Shown: positions 20,276 through 30,732 of the stretch, one piece after another
Layout: each line of letters begins with the position of its first letter
Numbering within the stretch: the first letter of the stretch is position 1
Source: Flavobacteriaceae bacterium
Lineage (GTDB): Bacteria > Bacteroidota > Bacteroidia > Flavobacteriales > Flavobacteriaceae
Assembly (NCBI GenBank): GCA_022424955.1
Contig: JAKMGK010000060.1
Coordinates: forward strand, 1-44,115
DNA: 44,115 nucleotides
Direction of reading: 5' to 3'
The notes under the pieces: model-generated
What the model was told of the DNA's origin: nothing
Database searches by the model: none
The model's input: the letters and a program-made list of their open reading frames with translations, nothing else
Position numbers and translations under genes: made by a program

Positions 20276-21487
20276 ATGTTTCTTAAAAAAAGCCTTAGTA
20301 TTTTCTTATTTCTTCTCCTAGCCATAGCATGGGGCCAAGATAATAGACAGGCGAAATTAGAAGCTCAGCGAAAACAACTTCGGGCCGAAATTAAACAGAT
20401 TAACACCCTTTTGTTTACCAATAAAAAGCAAAAGAAAAATGCTTTGACCGAGATAGAAGATCTTGCCGTCAAGATCGGCTTAAGGCAACGATTGATCAAG
20501 GTCACAAACGAAGAAGCCAATCGTTTGACTCAGCAAATTAGCGTGAATCAAAGAACCATTACTCGGCAAGAAAAAGAACTCAAGGATTTAAAAGCAGATT
20601 ATGCAGAAATGATTCGCTATGCTTATGCAAGTAAGTCTGCAAAAAGCAGATTGATGTTTTTATTTTCCTCAGAAAGTTTTTTACAGGCCTATAAACGATT
20701 TCAATACCTCAAGCAATACGCTGCCTTTAGAAAAAAACAAGGCCTTATGATTGCAGAAAAGACAAAGGCTTTAGAGGCTTTAAATGTAAGCCTGGCCATT
20801 CAAAAGCAAAAGAAGGACACGCTTATCAAAGAAAACAGGATAGCGCAAAATGAACTTACAGGTGAAAGACTTGAACAGAAAGAACGCATTACTGCCTTAA
20901 AGAAGAACGAACGGTCTTTATCGAGACAAATTCAAAAGAAACAACGTCAAATAGCGGCCTTTGATAAAGAAATACAACGCTTAATTAGGGCAGCTATTAC
21001 CGCCTCAAATAAGGCAGCAGCGGGTAAAAACAAGGCAGTTTTCACTTTGACCCCAGAGGCACAATTAATCGGGAAAAACTTTACTGCAAATAAAGGGAAA
21101 CTTCCCTGGCCAGTAGAACAAGGGGTGGTGACCCTTGGTTTTGGAACACAAACTCATCCGGTGGTTAAAACCACAAAAATCCAAAGCAATGGGGTAACTA
21201 TAGCTACACCTGGAAACGCAAAAGTGCGCTCTGTTTTTAAAGGAAAAGTTATGCAGGTTTTTTCGTTTAAAGGCAGTAATCCAGGGGTGTTAATCCAGCA
21301 CGGGAATTATATCACTAGCTATTCAAACCTTGCGGTGGTCTATGTTAAAAAAGGAGAAACGATTGATGCAAAACAAGCCATAGGGGAGGTTTTTACGCAT
21401 CCCACAAGTGGAAAAAGTGAACTAAAGTTTTCTGTTTTTCAAAACACCACACCCGTTAACCCAAAGAGCTGGGTCTATCGCATGTAG
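20276..21487 (+). CDS. Murein hydrolase activator, EnvC-like (coiled coil + M23 LytM domain)
   Basis: Signal peptide, long coiled coil, C-terminal GVTIATPGNAKVRSVFKGKVMQVFSFKGSNPGVLIQHGNYITSYSNL. Confidence 0.9.
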   Translation: MFLKKSLSIFLFLLLAIAWGQDNRQAKLEAQRKQLRAEIKQINTLLFTNKKQKKNALTEIEDLAVKIGLRQRLIKVTNEEANRLTQQISVNQRTITRQEKELKDLKADYAEMIRYAYASKSAKSRLMFLFSSESFLQAYKRFQYLKQYAAFRKKQGLMIAEKTKALEALNVSLAIQKQKKDTLIKENRIAQNELTGERLEQKERITALKKNERSLSRQIQKKQRQIAAFDKEIQRLIRAAITASNKAAAGKNKAVFTLTPEAQLIGKNFTANKGKLPWPVEQGVVTLGFGTQTHPVVKTTKIQSNGVTIATPGNAKVRSVFKGKVMQVFSFKGSNPGVLIQHGNYITSYSNLAVVYVKKGETIDAKQAIGEVFTHPTSGKSELKFSVFQNTTPVNPKSWVYRM

Positions 21488-21488
21488 T

Positions 21489-22499
21489 TTAGTAGCCCTC
21501 TACTAAATACCAGGCTTCTTCTTCTAAGCTATTATTGATAAAACTAAGCAGGGAATAGGCTTGTCTTTTTGATTCAAAACGGCCATAAGCCACACGAATT
21601 AAACCGTCTGGGCTTTGCGCTGCATAAGTGGCCTTTTCAAAACCTTGTTCTTTTAAAGCGGCTAATTTGCGTTCGGCATTGGCTTGATCGCGAAAACTTC
21701 CAGCAATAACACTGTAAAACTGACCACTTTCGACCGTGATGGTATTGTCTTGTACAGTTTCAACCTTTGCTTCGGTTTCATAAGAGATAGCAGCGATTGA
21801 ACCTAGATCAAAAGACGCTTCTTCAACATTTTTAGCAATGCGTTGTTCTGCAAGTTGGGTTGATTTTAAGCGTTCACTTTCCAGGTATTGGTTCCCCAAA
21901 TAATAGGCTGCGCCAAGAATGGCCACTGCAATTACACCGATAACAGCGTATTTTGCAAAAGGGGAACGATCATCTTCTTTTTTTTCTGGCGTAAAGGCGA
22001 GAGATTCTTTGTTGTCTTGCATAGGGCTTGATTTAGATGAAGCATTAGAAACGGGAGGCACTACAGATGCCGCTTTAATTTGAGCTTTAAGCGGTGTTTT
22101 TTGAAAAGCCTTTAATCCCAAAGCTGTGGCATCAAAGTTGATTTTTCCATGGGGTAAAAAGCGTAATTTATTTTCAGCATTCAAAGAAAATTCCCCTATT
22201 CCAGGAAGGATAAGAGAGTCTTTGTCAAGACGTTTATTCCATTGAGCACATTCTTTTTCAATCTCAACAAGTGCATCGTTGTAAGCGATATTTTCTCTTC
22301 TAGCGATATAGCTGGCTAAAAGACCGTCGTTCTCTTGAATCAATCGATTAAAAGAAATTGTTCTTAAGGGCGGCGTAAATTCACCTGTAAAGCGGTTCAC
22401 TTTAATGGGATGATTTTGGGAAACAAAAGAGCCAAACCCTGGAAGGGTGACGCATTCCTGTTGAAAAAGCAATTCTTTGATGTATTGTGTCAAAATCAT
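21489..22499 (-). CDS. SPOR-domain protein with N-terminal HU/CCDC81-like domains
   Basis: N-terminal LLFQQECVTLPGFGSFV; single TM; C-terminal FYSVIAGSFRDQANAERKLAALKEQGFEKA SPOR motif. Confidence 0.85.
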   Translation of the reverse strand: MILTQYIKELLFQQECVTLPGFGSFVSQNHPIKVNRFTGEFTPPLRTISFNRLIQENDGLLASYIARRENIAYNDALVEIEKECAQWNKRLDKDSLILPGIGEFSLNAENKLRFLPHGKINFDATALGLKAFQKTPLKAQIKAASVVPPVSNASSKSSPMQDNKESLAFTPEKKEDDRSPFAKYAVIGVIAVAILGAAYYLGNQYLESERLKSTQLAEQRIAKNVEEASFDLGSIAAISYETEAKVETVQDNTITVESGQFYSVIAGSFRDQANAERKLAALKEQGFEKATYAAQSPDGLIRVAYGRFESKRQAYSLLSFINNSLEEEAWYLVEGY

Positions 22500-22571
22500 G
22501 AACCAAAGATAGCAAATAATATTTTCTTCCTATTTTGAAGCTGTAAAAACCCCCAAATAAACCCGGAAACT

Positions 22572-23650
22572 ATGACCTTAACGTCTCAACAAGCCGTTTT
22601 ATTGCTTTGCTGTATCCCCAACTTAGGCCCTCGCAGAATTAAAAAGCTCATCGACCATTGCAATGGCGCAATTAATGCACTTGAAGCACCTATAGATAAA
22701 TTGTTAGAAATTAATGGAATAGACCCTTCTCATCTTAAACATATAAGGTCGTGGAAACCGTATTTAGCCGACCTAAAAAAGAGGGAAAAAGAATAAAAGA
22801 ACAGGACTTAGAGCTCTTTATTTATGGGGAAGAGAACTATCCACTCGCATTATCACATACAGCAGACCCTCCGATTGTTTTTTTTCAAAAAGGGGAAGTT
22901 AATTGGAAAACCCCCCGTATCATAAGTATTGTTGGGACCCGAACACCTACTAGGGCAGGGATTCGTCTTTGTGAAGGTTTGTTAGTCGATCTTGCGCCAT
23001 ATAATCCAATAATTATTAGCGGTTTTGCCCATGGAATTGATATTACTGCCCATAAAAAAGCGATCGAGTTAGGTTTAGAAACAGTAGCGGTATTAGGACA
23101 TTCTTTTGGTCAATGGTATCCCGCTAGCCACAGCAAATATGTTGCGTCATTATTAAAACAGGGGGCTTTTATCACAGAGTTTTGGTCAAAGGATCCATTT
23201 GAACGGCCTAATTTTTTAAAACGCAATCGTATTATTTCTGGTGTAGCACATGCTACTGTTGTTATTGAGTCAGGAGAAAAAGGCGGAAGTCTTGTTACCG
23301 CAGATCACGCTTTAGCTTATGGCCGGAAGGTTTTTGCTTTTCCTGGACGTCCTACAGACTCTAAAAGTTTGGGTTGTTTACGGTTGATTAAAAACGACCA
23401 GGCACGCATGATTCGTCATGGAAAGGATTTATTTCAATGGATGAATTGGGAAGAAAGAAAAACGAAAAGTGTGCAAAAGCCTCTTTTTCTCGACTTGTCA
23501 GAGACAGAAGAGCAACTCTTTTCCTGTCTCGAAGAAGCGTCTACTTTAGATGAATTATCCTTGAAATCTAAGCAACCCATTGCCACAACAGCCGAATTAT
23601 TACTTCAATTGGAATTAAAGGGAGCAATTCGTTCTATAGGGGGGGAATAA
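22572..23650 (+). CDS. dprA: DNA processing protein DprA, split in two frames; -1 shift at A_AAA_AAG (22775-22781) would join them
   Basis: 22572..22796 (SQQAVLLLCCIPNLGPRRIKKLI, HhH-like) and 22751..23650 (IISIVGTRTPTRAGI, ISGFAHGIDITAHKKA, RNRIISGVAHATVVIESGEKGGSLVTADHALAYGRKVFAFPG). A -1 shift after AAG yields ...LADLKK-EGKRIKEQDLELFIYGEENYP.... Confidence 0.85.
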
Positions 23651-23666
23651 ATTTGAGCGGTCCTAG

Positions 23667-24635
23667 TTAGTAGCCTATTTTGTTGCGTACTCTTAATAAA
23701 ACTTCATGGGCTATTTCACGGGCTTTTTTGGCACCTTTGGTCAAAGCAATGGTGACCTCGGCAGGATTTGCTTGATAGTAATCATAGCGTTTTCGCGGCT
23801 CTTCAAAGGTTTCCATGATAAGGTCAAACAAGGCTTGCTTTGCATGCCCATACCCCATTCCGCCAGCGAGATATTGCTGTCGAAGTGCCTCAATTTGAGC
23901 AGGATTGGCCAAAAGGGAATAAAGCGCAAAGACATTACACTTCTCGGGATCTTTTGGGTCTTCAAGGGGAGTAGAATCTGTTTTAATTCCCATGATTTGT
24001 TTGCGCAGCTTCTTTTCGGCTAAGAAAACATCAATGATATTATTTTTTGATTTAGACATTTTTTCACCATCAGTACCAGGGACATATTGCGTAGCCTCTT
24101 GAATTTTAGCCTGTGGTAAAACAAAGGTTTCTCCCTGTTGATTATTAAATCTCGCCCCAACATCTCTAGTCATTTCTAAATGTTGTAGTTGATCTTTTCC
24201 TACTGGGACGATATCTGCGTCATACAATAAAATATCTGCTGCCATCAACATGGGATAACTAAAAAGACCCGCATTGACGTCCTGTAAACGATCTGCTTTA
24301 TCTTTAAATGAGTGGGCTAAAGTGAGGCGTTGATAGGGGTAGAAACAATTGAGATACCAGGCTAATTCGGTGACTTCACTTACATCACTCTGTTTATAAA
24401 AAACGGTTTTATCTGTATCTAAACCACAGGCTAGCCACGCTGCTGCAGTGTTAAAGGTGTGTTGTCTTAAGGTAGTACCGTCTTTGATTTGTGTCAAAGA
24501 ATGTAGGTCTGCGATAAAGAGAAAGGATTCATTTTCTGCCTCTTCTGCCATGGCAATGGCAGGGAGAACAGCGCCTAATAAATTTCCTAAGTGGGGGGTG
24601 CCTGTACTTTGTACACCGGTTAAGATTCTGGCCAT
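23667..24635 (-). CDS. trpS: Tryptophanyl-tRNA synthetase
   Basis: MARILTGVQSTGTPHLGNLLGA (HIGH-like), KMSKSKNN; start chosen at ATG 24635. Confidence 0.97.
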   Translation of the reverse strand: MARILTGVQSTGTPHLGNLLGAVLPAIAMAEEAENESFLFIADLHSLTQIKDGTTLRQHTFNTAAAWLACGLDTDKTVFYKQSDVSEVTELAWYLNCFYPYQRLTLAHSFKDKADRLQDVNAGLFSYPMLMAADILLYDADIVPVGKDQLQHLEMTRDVGARFNNQQGETFVLPQAKIQEATQYVPGTDGEKMSKSKNNIIDVFLAEKKLRKQIMGIKTDSTPLEDPKDPEKCNVFALYSLLANPAQIEALRQQYLAGGMGYGHAKQALFDLIMETFEEPRKRYDYYQANPAEVTIALTKGAKKAREIAHEVLLRVRNKIGY

Positions 24636-24650
24636 GGAAAATGTTTTCCA

Positions 24651-24658
24651 CAAATGTA
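24651..24658 (-). promoter_or_regulatory. Bacteroidota -7 box TACATTTG upstream of trpS
   Basis: CAAATGTA on + strand; 15 nt upstream of ATG 24635; divergent to the plsC box. Confidence 0.55.
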
Positions 24659-24689
24659 CTTTATTTCCCCAAAACTAATTCCAAATTGC

Positions 24690-24697
24690 TACATTTG
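24690..24697 (+). promoter_or_regulatory. Bacteroidota -7 box TACATTTG upstream of plsC
   Basis: Exact TAnnTTTG, 5 nt before the GTG start at 24703. Confidence 0.55.
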
Positions 24698-24702
24698 AAA
24701 CT

Positions 24703-25485
24703 GTGAAAAAAATACTTACTCGCTTGTGGCGGATATGGTTTTATCTCTTGGCCGCGATTCCCGTTCCTTTTTTATTCCCTTTTTTAGCCATTGCTTTATT
24801 ATTTCCAAAAGGGTACACTTTTGTGTTTTGGGTTGCTCGAAATATCTGGGCGCCAATCATTTTGGGCGGAAGTGGGTTTTACACAAAAATTCGATATGCT
24901 AAGCCTTTACCTAAAAGAACCTCTTATGTTTTAGTAGCGAATCATACCAGCTATATCGATCCATTCGTTATGCTAAGGGTGTCAAAAAATCCCTTTGTAT
25001 TTGTTGGAAAAAAAGAGCTGGTAAAGATTCCCATCTTTGGTTATCTCTACAAGCGTGCAGCGATTATGGTTAATCGCAGTGACAAGAAAAGTCGCTGGGA
25101 GGTATATGGCCGGGCCGAAAAGAAACTTGCCTTAGGCTACAGTATCTGTGTTTTTCCAGAGGTTTCCTATGAGGATGATACCGTCTTTCTCAATCCATTT
25201 AAAAGAGGGGCTTTTAAAATTGCCATTGACCATCAATTACCCGTGGTACCCATGGTCTTTTATGATTGTAAACGAAAGCACCCCTGGTATCCAAACTTTG
25301 GTTACCCAGGCGAATTAAGGGTACAAACTTATTCAGAAATACTGCCTCCCAAGGCCATTGAAGAATTAGAAGGCTTACAAGATGCTGCTCGAAAGATCAT
25401 TGACAAAGGTTTGCGCGATGATCCTAAAGGGCTTCAATTTGAAGCTGTTGCCTTGGAAAAAGCCATTGCACAAGCAAACGCTTAA
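24703..25485 (+). CDS. plsC: 1-acyl-sn-glycerol-3-phosphate acyltransferase (PlsC family)
   Basis: VANHTSYIDPFVM (HX4D) and FPEVSYEDDTVFLNPFKRGAFKIA; GTG start. Confidence 0.88.
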   Translation: MKKILTRLWRIWFYLLAAIPVPFLFPFLAIALLFPKGYTFVFWVARNIWAPIILGGSGFYTKIRYAKPLPKRTSYVLVANHTSYIDPFVMLRVSKNPFVFVGKKELVKIPIFGYLYKRAAIMVNRSDKKSRWEVYGRAEKKLALGYSICVFPEVSYEDDTVFLNPFKRGAFKIAIDHQLPVVPMVFYDCKRKHPWYPNFGYPGELRVQTYSEILPPKAIEELEGLQDAARKIIDKGLRDDPKGLQFEAVALEKAIAQANA

Positions 25486-26190
25486 TTATTGTCGAATCCT
25501 TACGGCTTCTTCCATTAAGGCTTGATAAGCAACTTGCGCATCATCCGATAGATTGGCATTCATAAGATTATTACTTTCATAAGGATCATTTTCTAGATTA
25601 TACAAAGCTTGATTACCATTGTCAAAAACAATTAATTTATATGAGCTGTTGCGCAGGGTATAGCCCGATTGATTCGGGCGGTTCCCAAAATATTCGGTAT
25701 AATTAAAGTTTCGTGTACCAGCTCCTGCTGTAGTAAGTAGAGGGAGAAAATTTTGACTGTCATGACTTTCATGCTGTGTGTTTCCAGTAATCGTTAGAAA
25801 GGTGCTGAAGAGATCAACAGAAGTAATGAGAACGCCTGTCCTGTAACCGAACTTACCCGTGAGTATTGCTGCTCTGGTGGGGGAACAAACCGGATTGGTC
25901 CATACATTTGAAAAACGAATTCCATTGTCCATCCAAGAAGTCAGTGTAGGCATAGAAGGAAGGTTGCTTCCAATACCATAGCGGGGAGTAGCATCAATGC
26001 CCATATCGTCGGCAATAATAAACAAAATATTGGGTGTATCACCTGCTGGATCACTTGATGGAGGTGTCGGCGATGGATCTACGTGGATGATTTCTTCTAC
26101 GATTTCGGCGGGTTCAGGAGTTTTTTTGGAACAAGCCAAAATCAAAAAGTAAAAACCTACTAGGTAAATTTTATTCAGATTTCTAAGCAT
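25486..26190 (-). pseudogene. Arylsulfatase-family lipoprotein with apparent in-frame internal deletion
   Basis: N-terminal NILFIIADDMGIDATPRYG and CSPTRAAILTGKFGYRTG are followed directly by ITSVDLFSTFLTITGN and C-terminal LYNLENDPYESNNL; only 234 aa, much shorter than normal sulfatases. Confidence 0.75.
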
Positions 26191-26326
26191 GCTTAAAGTT
26201 AATTAAGATTTTCAATTTAGGAGTTAGGGGTTGAAGTCTTGTCTTGGAGAAGCCCAAAAAATGGCTTTTTTTCAGTTGCCATCCATTGTTCTTAATTTAT
26301 TTGGATTATTTTGGTTCTTTATATAA

Positions 26327-27190
26327 ATGAAATCTATGGATTCTTCTGCATCGATTATTCTTGCGATTGCGATCATGGTCATCATGATGGGAATGGGATT
26401 AACCCTTACCCTTGCCGATTTTAAACGAGTAGCTCAAAACCCTAAGCCTGTTCTTTTGGGGTTGACCAATCAAATTATTTTGTTGCCTTTAGTCGCCTTG
26501 GGCTTGGTTTATCTTTTTGAGCCACCTGCTTTTATCGCGATTGGGATGATACTATTAGCCGCCTGTCCAGGCGGAACATCTTCTAATTTAGTCACTTTAT
26601 TGGCCAAAGGAGATTTAGCCCTTTCGGTCAGTATGACGGCCATCAATAGTGTGATAACGATTGTAACCATTCCTTTTTGGGTGGGTTATGCCTATACAAA
26701 TTATTTAGCCGAAGCGGCTAATATGGCCTCTCCCACAGCAGATATTTTTAAAACGTTAATTGTTGTTTTAGCGATCCCTTTAAGCATAGGGATGCTCGTA
26801 AAACAACGCGCCCCTGAGTTTGCAGACAAAATGGAGCGCCCTGTTCGCATCGCTTCTTCTGTTTTCTTGGCCGTGGTAATTCTGGGTCTTTTAGCACGCG
26901 AATTTAACCTATTTCAGAAGCATGTAGGAGATACCATAGCTATTGTTGTGGCTTTAAATGCCATCACTATGGGAATGGGCTATGCCTTAGCAAAAGCGTT
27001 TGGTTTAAACCTTAAACAGGGTTTAACAATTGCGATAGAATCTGGGATTCAAAATGGGACATTAACCATTAGTTTGGCGGTGATTACGCTAAACCAACCT
27101 GATTTTGCCATTGTTGCGGCGATTTATTCTTTGGGGATGTATGCTTTGTCGAGTGTGCCGATTTACTTTGGGCTGAAAGCCTCAAAATAA
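26327..27190 (+). CDS. Bile acid:sodium symporter family (BASS) transporter
   Basis: MGMGLTLTLADFKRV, AACPGGTSSNLVTLLAKGDLALSVSMTAINS, ESGIQNGTLTISLA. Confidence 0.93.
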   Translation: MKSMDSSASIILAIAIMVIMMGMGLTLTLADFKRVAQNPKPVLLGLTNQIILLPLVALGLVYLFEPPAFIAIGMILLAACPGGTSSNLVTLLAKGDLALSVSMTAINSVITIVTIPFWVGYAYTNYLAEAANMASPTADIFKTLIVVLAIPLSIGMLVKQRAPEFADKMERPVRIASSVFLAVVILGLLAREFNLFQKHVGDTIAIVVALNAITMGMGYALAKAFGLNLKQGLTIAIESGIQNGTLTISLAVITLNQPDFAIVAAIYSLGMYALSSVPIYFGLKASK

Positions 27191-27214
27191 AAAACCCCCA
27201 AATCTCTTTGGGGG
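27188..27214 (-). terminator. recA terminator (minus strand)
   Basis: CCCCCAAA-TCTC-TTTGGGGG (27195-27214) with an A-run on its left, i.e. a T-run on the minus strand after recA. Confidence 0.75.
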
Positions 27215-27239
27215 CAATGCAATTAAAATGTTAAAAGCA

Positions 27240-28247
27240 TTATTCGTTAACCGCTTTAAGGGTTGCCATGATTTTTCCTTCAAGCTCATCCATTAGATCT
27301 GGATTGTCTTGTAAGAGGGTTTTAACCGCATCACGGCCTTGGCCTAATTTGGTATCACCATAGCTAAACCAAGAGCCTGATTTCTTGATGATTTCATAAT
27401 TTACTCCCAGGTCAATGATTTCTCCAATTTTTGAAATCCCGTCTCCATACATGATGTCAAACTCGGTTGTTTTAAACGGAGGAGCCACTTTGTTTTTAAC
27501 CACTTTTACCCTTGTTTTATTTCCTAATACCGCTGCATCAGCATTTTTAATTTGCGTTGAACGGCGAATATCTAAGCGCACAGAAGCATAGAATTTTAAA
27601 GCGTTCCCCCCTGTGGTAGTTTCGGGGTTTCCAAACATTACTCCGATTTTTTCTCTCAACTGATTGATAAAGAATACGGTACAATTAGTTCGAGAGATCG
27701 AACCAGTTAGTTTACGCAAAGCTTGTGACATTAGGCGTGCATGAAGTCCCATTTTTGAGTCCCCCATTTCACCTTCAATTTCACTTTTAGGGGTAAGTGC
27801 CGCGACCGAGTCAATCACAACGATATCGACTGCTCCAGAGCGGATGAGGTTATCAGCGATTTCAAGGGCTTGCTCTCCGTGATCGGGTTGTGAGATGATT
27901 AATTCTGAAATATCTACCCCCAATTTTTCAGCATAAAAACGGTCAAAAGCGTGTTCTGCATCAATAAAAGCGGCAATGCCCCCTTGTTTTTGACATTCTG
28001 CAATGGCATGCAAGGTCAGGGTGGTTTTACCAGAAGATTCTGGCCCATAGATTTCAATCACTCGCCCACGAGGATATCCTCCCACGCCTAAGGCGATATC
28101 AAGGCCTATTGACCCAGAGGAGATCGCTTCTACTTCTTCTACCGCTTCGTCGCCCAGTTTCATCACTGAACCTTTACCGTAGGTTTTATCGAGTTTGTCT
28201 AATGTTAATTGGAGTGCCTTTAATTTGGCGGCTTTATCGTCGGCCAT
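27240..28247 (-). CDS. recA: Recombinase RecA
   Basis: [70 protein letters not shown]; start chosen at [12 protein letters not shown]. Confidence 0.98.
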   Translation of the reverse strand: MADDKAAKLKALQLTLDKLDKTYGKGSVMKLGDEAVEEVEAISSGSIGLDIALGVGGYPRGRVIEIYGPESSGKTTLTLHAIAECQKQGGIAAFIDAEHAFDRFYAEKLGVDISELIISQPDHGEQALEIADNLIRSGAVDIVVIDSVAALTPKSEIEGEMGDSKMGLHARLMSQALRKLTGSISRTNCTVFFINQLREKIGVMFGNPETTTGGNALKFYASVRLDIRRSTQIKNADAAVLGNKTRVKVVKNKVAPPFKTTEFDIMYGDGISKIGEIIDLGVNYEIIKKSGSWFSYGDTKLGQGRDAVKTLLQDNPDLMDELEGKIMATLKAVNE

Positions 28248-28363
28248 AATCGTTTCTTTTTCGTTTGTGCATAAAAATAAGACTTTCTGCCTTTTACTTA
28301 AACTTCCTCCTAAAGAGGTTATGAACAACTTTTTCTCCTATGTTATTAAAGGGAGAAAAAAAA

Positions 28364-29524
28364 TCAATACCGCCGCTTTAACCTTAGTTGAACAATGCCT
28401 AGAGCGATCCCTAAAGAAAACAATAAAAAGAGATAACTGTAGATCAAGGTCGTCCAATTCGCAATAAAGCCTAGAAGTACTGGGCCAATAAGAAAACCTA
28501 CAAAACCAATACCAGAAACAGTAGAAATCGCTTGAGAGGTGTCAAGTTGCTTATTTCGTCCCGCTAAACGAACAATTTCTGGGACGACTACAGAGAGCCC
28601 CAGTCCTAAAAGACCAAAACCAAGGATACTCCACAAAATCTGAGCTGTTAAAATTAAACCATAGCCTGCCATTGCTGCAATAAATCCATAAGTCAAGGTT
28701 TTGATAGCTCCTATTTTTTGACTTATGCCGTCTCCTAAAAAACGTCCTAAGGTCATGGTAAGAGAAAACAACACAAAACCAAAACCTGATTGGTTTTCTG
28801 GTAGTTCTACCACTTCAAATAAGAATAAATTACTCCAATGTTCTACTGCTCCTTCGTTAAATAATACAATAAAAGAAATCATGGATAAACCTAAAACGGG
28901 AAGGATGTTTTTCAAGCGTGAGGGGCTTGTTGCAGGCCCAGCTTTTATGGGCTCAGTAATTTTAGTGTAGTGATGAGCTAAAGCGAGGTTTGTAATTAAA
29001 ACAACAGAAGTAATAAGGAGCATATGAATGCTAGGGGGGGTGATTTGCCCAATGAGAAAACTTCCTAGGCCGGCACCTAAAAACCCGCCTAGACTAAAAA
29101 AACCGTGAGCGGCAGACATAAGGTTTTGTTTTTCGTTTTTCTCAATAATCGAGATGACAGCATTCATGGAGATATCGGTAAAACCAGAAAAGACGCCTAC
29201 TAAAAACAAACTTCCACAAAGGGTAGAATAGCTTGGCGCAACTAGTGGGAGGTTAAAGGCCAATGATAAAAGTACTATCCCAATTTGAGTACAGCGTCCC
29301 ACCCCAAAGGCTTTATTGATTTTTGGAACTAGCGGAATAGAAAAGAGTAACCCACAAGCGGTAAAAAAAAGGGCACTGCCTACTTCAGCATCATTGAGCA
29401 GAAACAGCTTTTTAATATAAGGCAGGTATAGAATCCATGTTCCTACCATAATGTTGATGGAAGCAAAGACCCATGCAGGAGAAAAATAGCGCCGCTGGCT
29501 AAGCATTAACCACAATGATTTCAT
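28364..29524 (-). CDS. MFS transporter
   Basis: About 12 hydrophobic segments; GCLLFSIPLVPKINKAFG, SGFTDISMNAV. Confidence 0.88.
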   Translation of the reverse strand: MKSLWLMLSQRRYFSPAWVFASINIMVGTWILYLPYIKKLFLLNDAEVGSALFFTACGLLFSIPLVPKINKAFGVGRCTQIGIVLLSLAFNLPLVAPSYSTLCGSLFLVGVFSGFTDISMNAVISIIEKNEKQNLMSAAHGFFSLGGFLGAGLGSFLIGQITPPSIHMLLITSVVLITNLALAHHYTKITEPIKAGPATSPSRLKNILPVLGLSMISFIVLFNEGAVEHWSNLFLFEVVELPENQSGFGFVLFSLTMTLGRFLGDGISQKIGAIKTLTYGFIAAMAGYGLILTAQILWSILGFGLLGLGLSVVVPEIVRLAGRNKQLDTSQAISTVSGIGFVGFLIGPVLLGFIANWTTLIYSYLFLLFSLGIALGIVQLRLKRRY

Positions 29525-29677
29525 TTCCGTATTTTTATAAAGGGATTAAGATACCGTATTCTTATCAAAAGTAGAATCGATCAAGAGAAAGAAATTTCTT
29601 GTTCCTCTCTTCATGAATAAAGCGAAAGGAATCTATAATTTTAATTAACTTTGCTCCTCACTTAAAACGTTTATAGC

Positions 29678-30712
29678 ATGCAACTGTACAACAAATTGAG
29701 TGCGCAAGAAAGAGCGGCGATGCTAGAAGAAGCAGGGACAGAACGTCTCACTTTATCGTTCTATCAATATGCGCATATTGGTAATCCACAACTTTTTAGA
29801 GATCACCTATTTCTGGCTTGGGACAAGCTAGAAGTATTAGGGCGTATTTATGTGGCCAAAGAAGGGATCAATGCCCAGTTATCTGTTCCGGCGCCAAGAT
29901 TTGAAGCGTTTAAAGCCCATTTAGACAGCATTGATTTTCTAGAGGGGATTCGTTTGAATATTGCCGTTGAGCAAGACTTAAAGTCTTTCTTAAAACTCAC
30001 CATTAAGGTGCGTCATAAAATTGTGGCAGACGGCTTAGAAGACGATTCCTTTGATGTCACCCAAAAAGGAAAGCACGTCAATGCAGAAGAATTCAATCAA
30101 TTATTAGCCGACCCTAGCACTGTTTGTGTAGACATGCGCAACCATTATGAAAGCGAAATAGGTCACTTTAAAGGTGCAGTTACGCCAGATGTTGACACTT
30201 TTAGGGAGTCCTTACCCATTATTGAAGAAGACCTTTCTGAACACAAAAAGGACAAAAAACTTTTGATGTATTGTACGGGAGGAATTCGTTGTGAAAAGGC
30301 TTCGGCTTACCTTAAACACAAGGGTTTTGAAAACGTTTATCAGTTAGAGGGCGGGATTATTGAATATACTCGTCAAGTCAAAGACAAGGCATTAGAAAAT
30401 AAATTTATTGGAAAAAATTTCGTTTTTGATGAACGCCGTGGAGAACGTATAACAGAGGAGATCATTGCGCAATGCCACCAATGTGGTGCCGCTTGTGACA
30501 CCCATGTCAATTGTGCTAACGAAGCCTGTCATTTACTTTTTATTCAATGTGAGGCTTGTGGAGAAAAAATGCAAAGTTGTTGTTCAGACCCTTGTAAAGA
30601 AGTTATTCAGCTTCCCATAGAAGAACAACGTGCCTTGCGAAAAGGAACGCATAACAGTAATAAAATCTTTAAAAAGGGCCGTTCTGAGGTTTTAAAATTT
30701 AAGGTGCATTAA
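29678..30712 (+). CDS. trhO: tRNA uridine(34) hydroxylase / rhodanese-related protein (TrhO/YceA family)
   Basis: Rhodanese active site MYCTGGIRCEKASAYLKHKGFENVYQLEGGIIEY; C-terminal Cys-rich region. Confidence 0.93.
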   Translation: MQLYNKLSAQERAAMLEEAGTERLTLSFYQYAHIGNPQLFRDHLFLAWDKLEVLGRIYVAKEGINAQLSVPAPRFEAFKAHLDSIDFLEGIRLNIAVEQDLKSFLKLTIKVRHKIVADGLEDDSFDVTQKGKHVNAEEFNQLLADPSTVCVDMRNHYESEIGHFKGAVTPDVDTFRESLPIIEEDLSEHKKDKKLLMYCTGGIRCEKASAYLKHKGFENVYQLEGGIIEYTRQVKDKALENKFIGKNFVFDERRGERITEEIIAQCHQCGAACDTHVNCANEACHLLFIQCEACGEKMQSCCSDPCKEVIQLPIEEQRALRKGTHNSNKIFKKGRSEVLKFKVH

Positions 30713-30732
30713 CCTTTTATTGGTAGGTCAGT

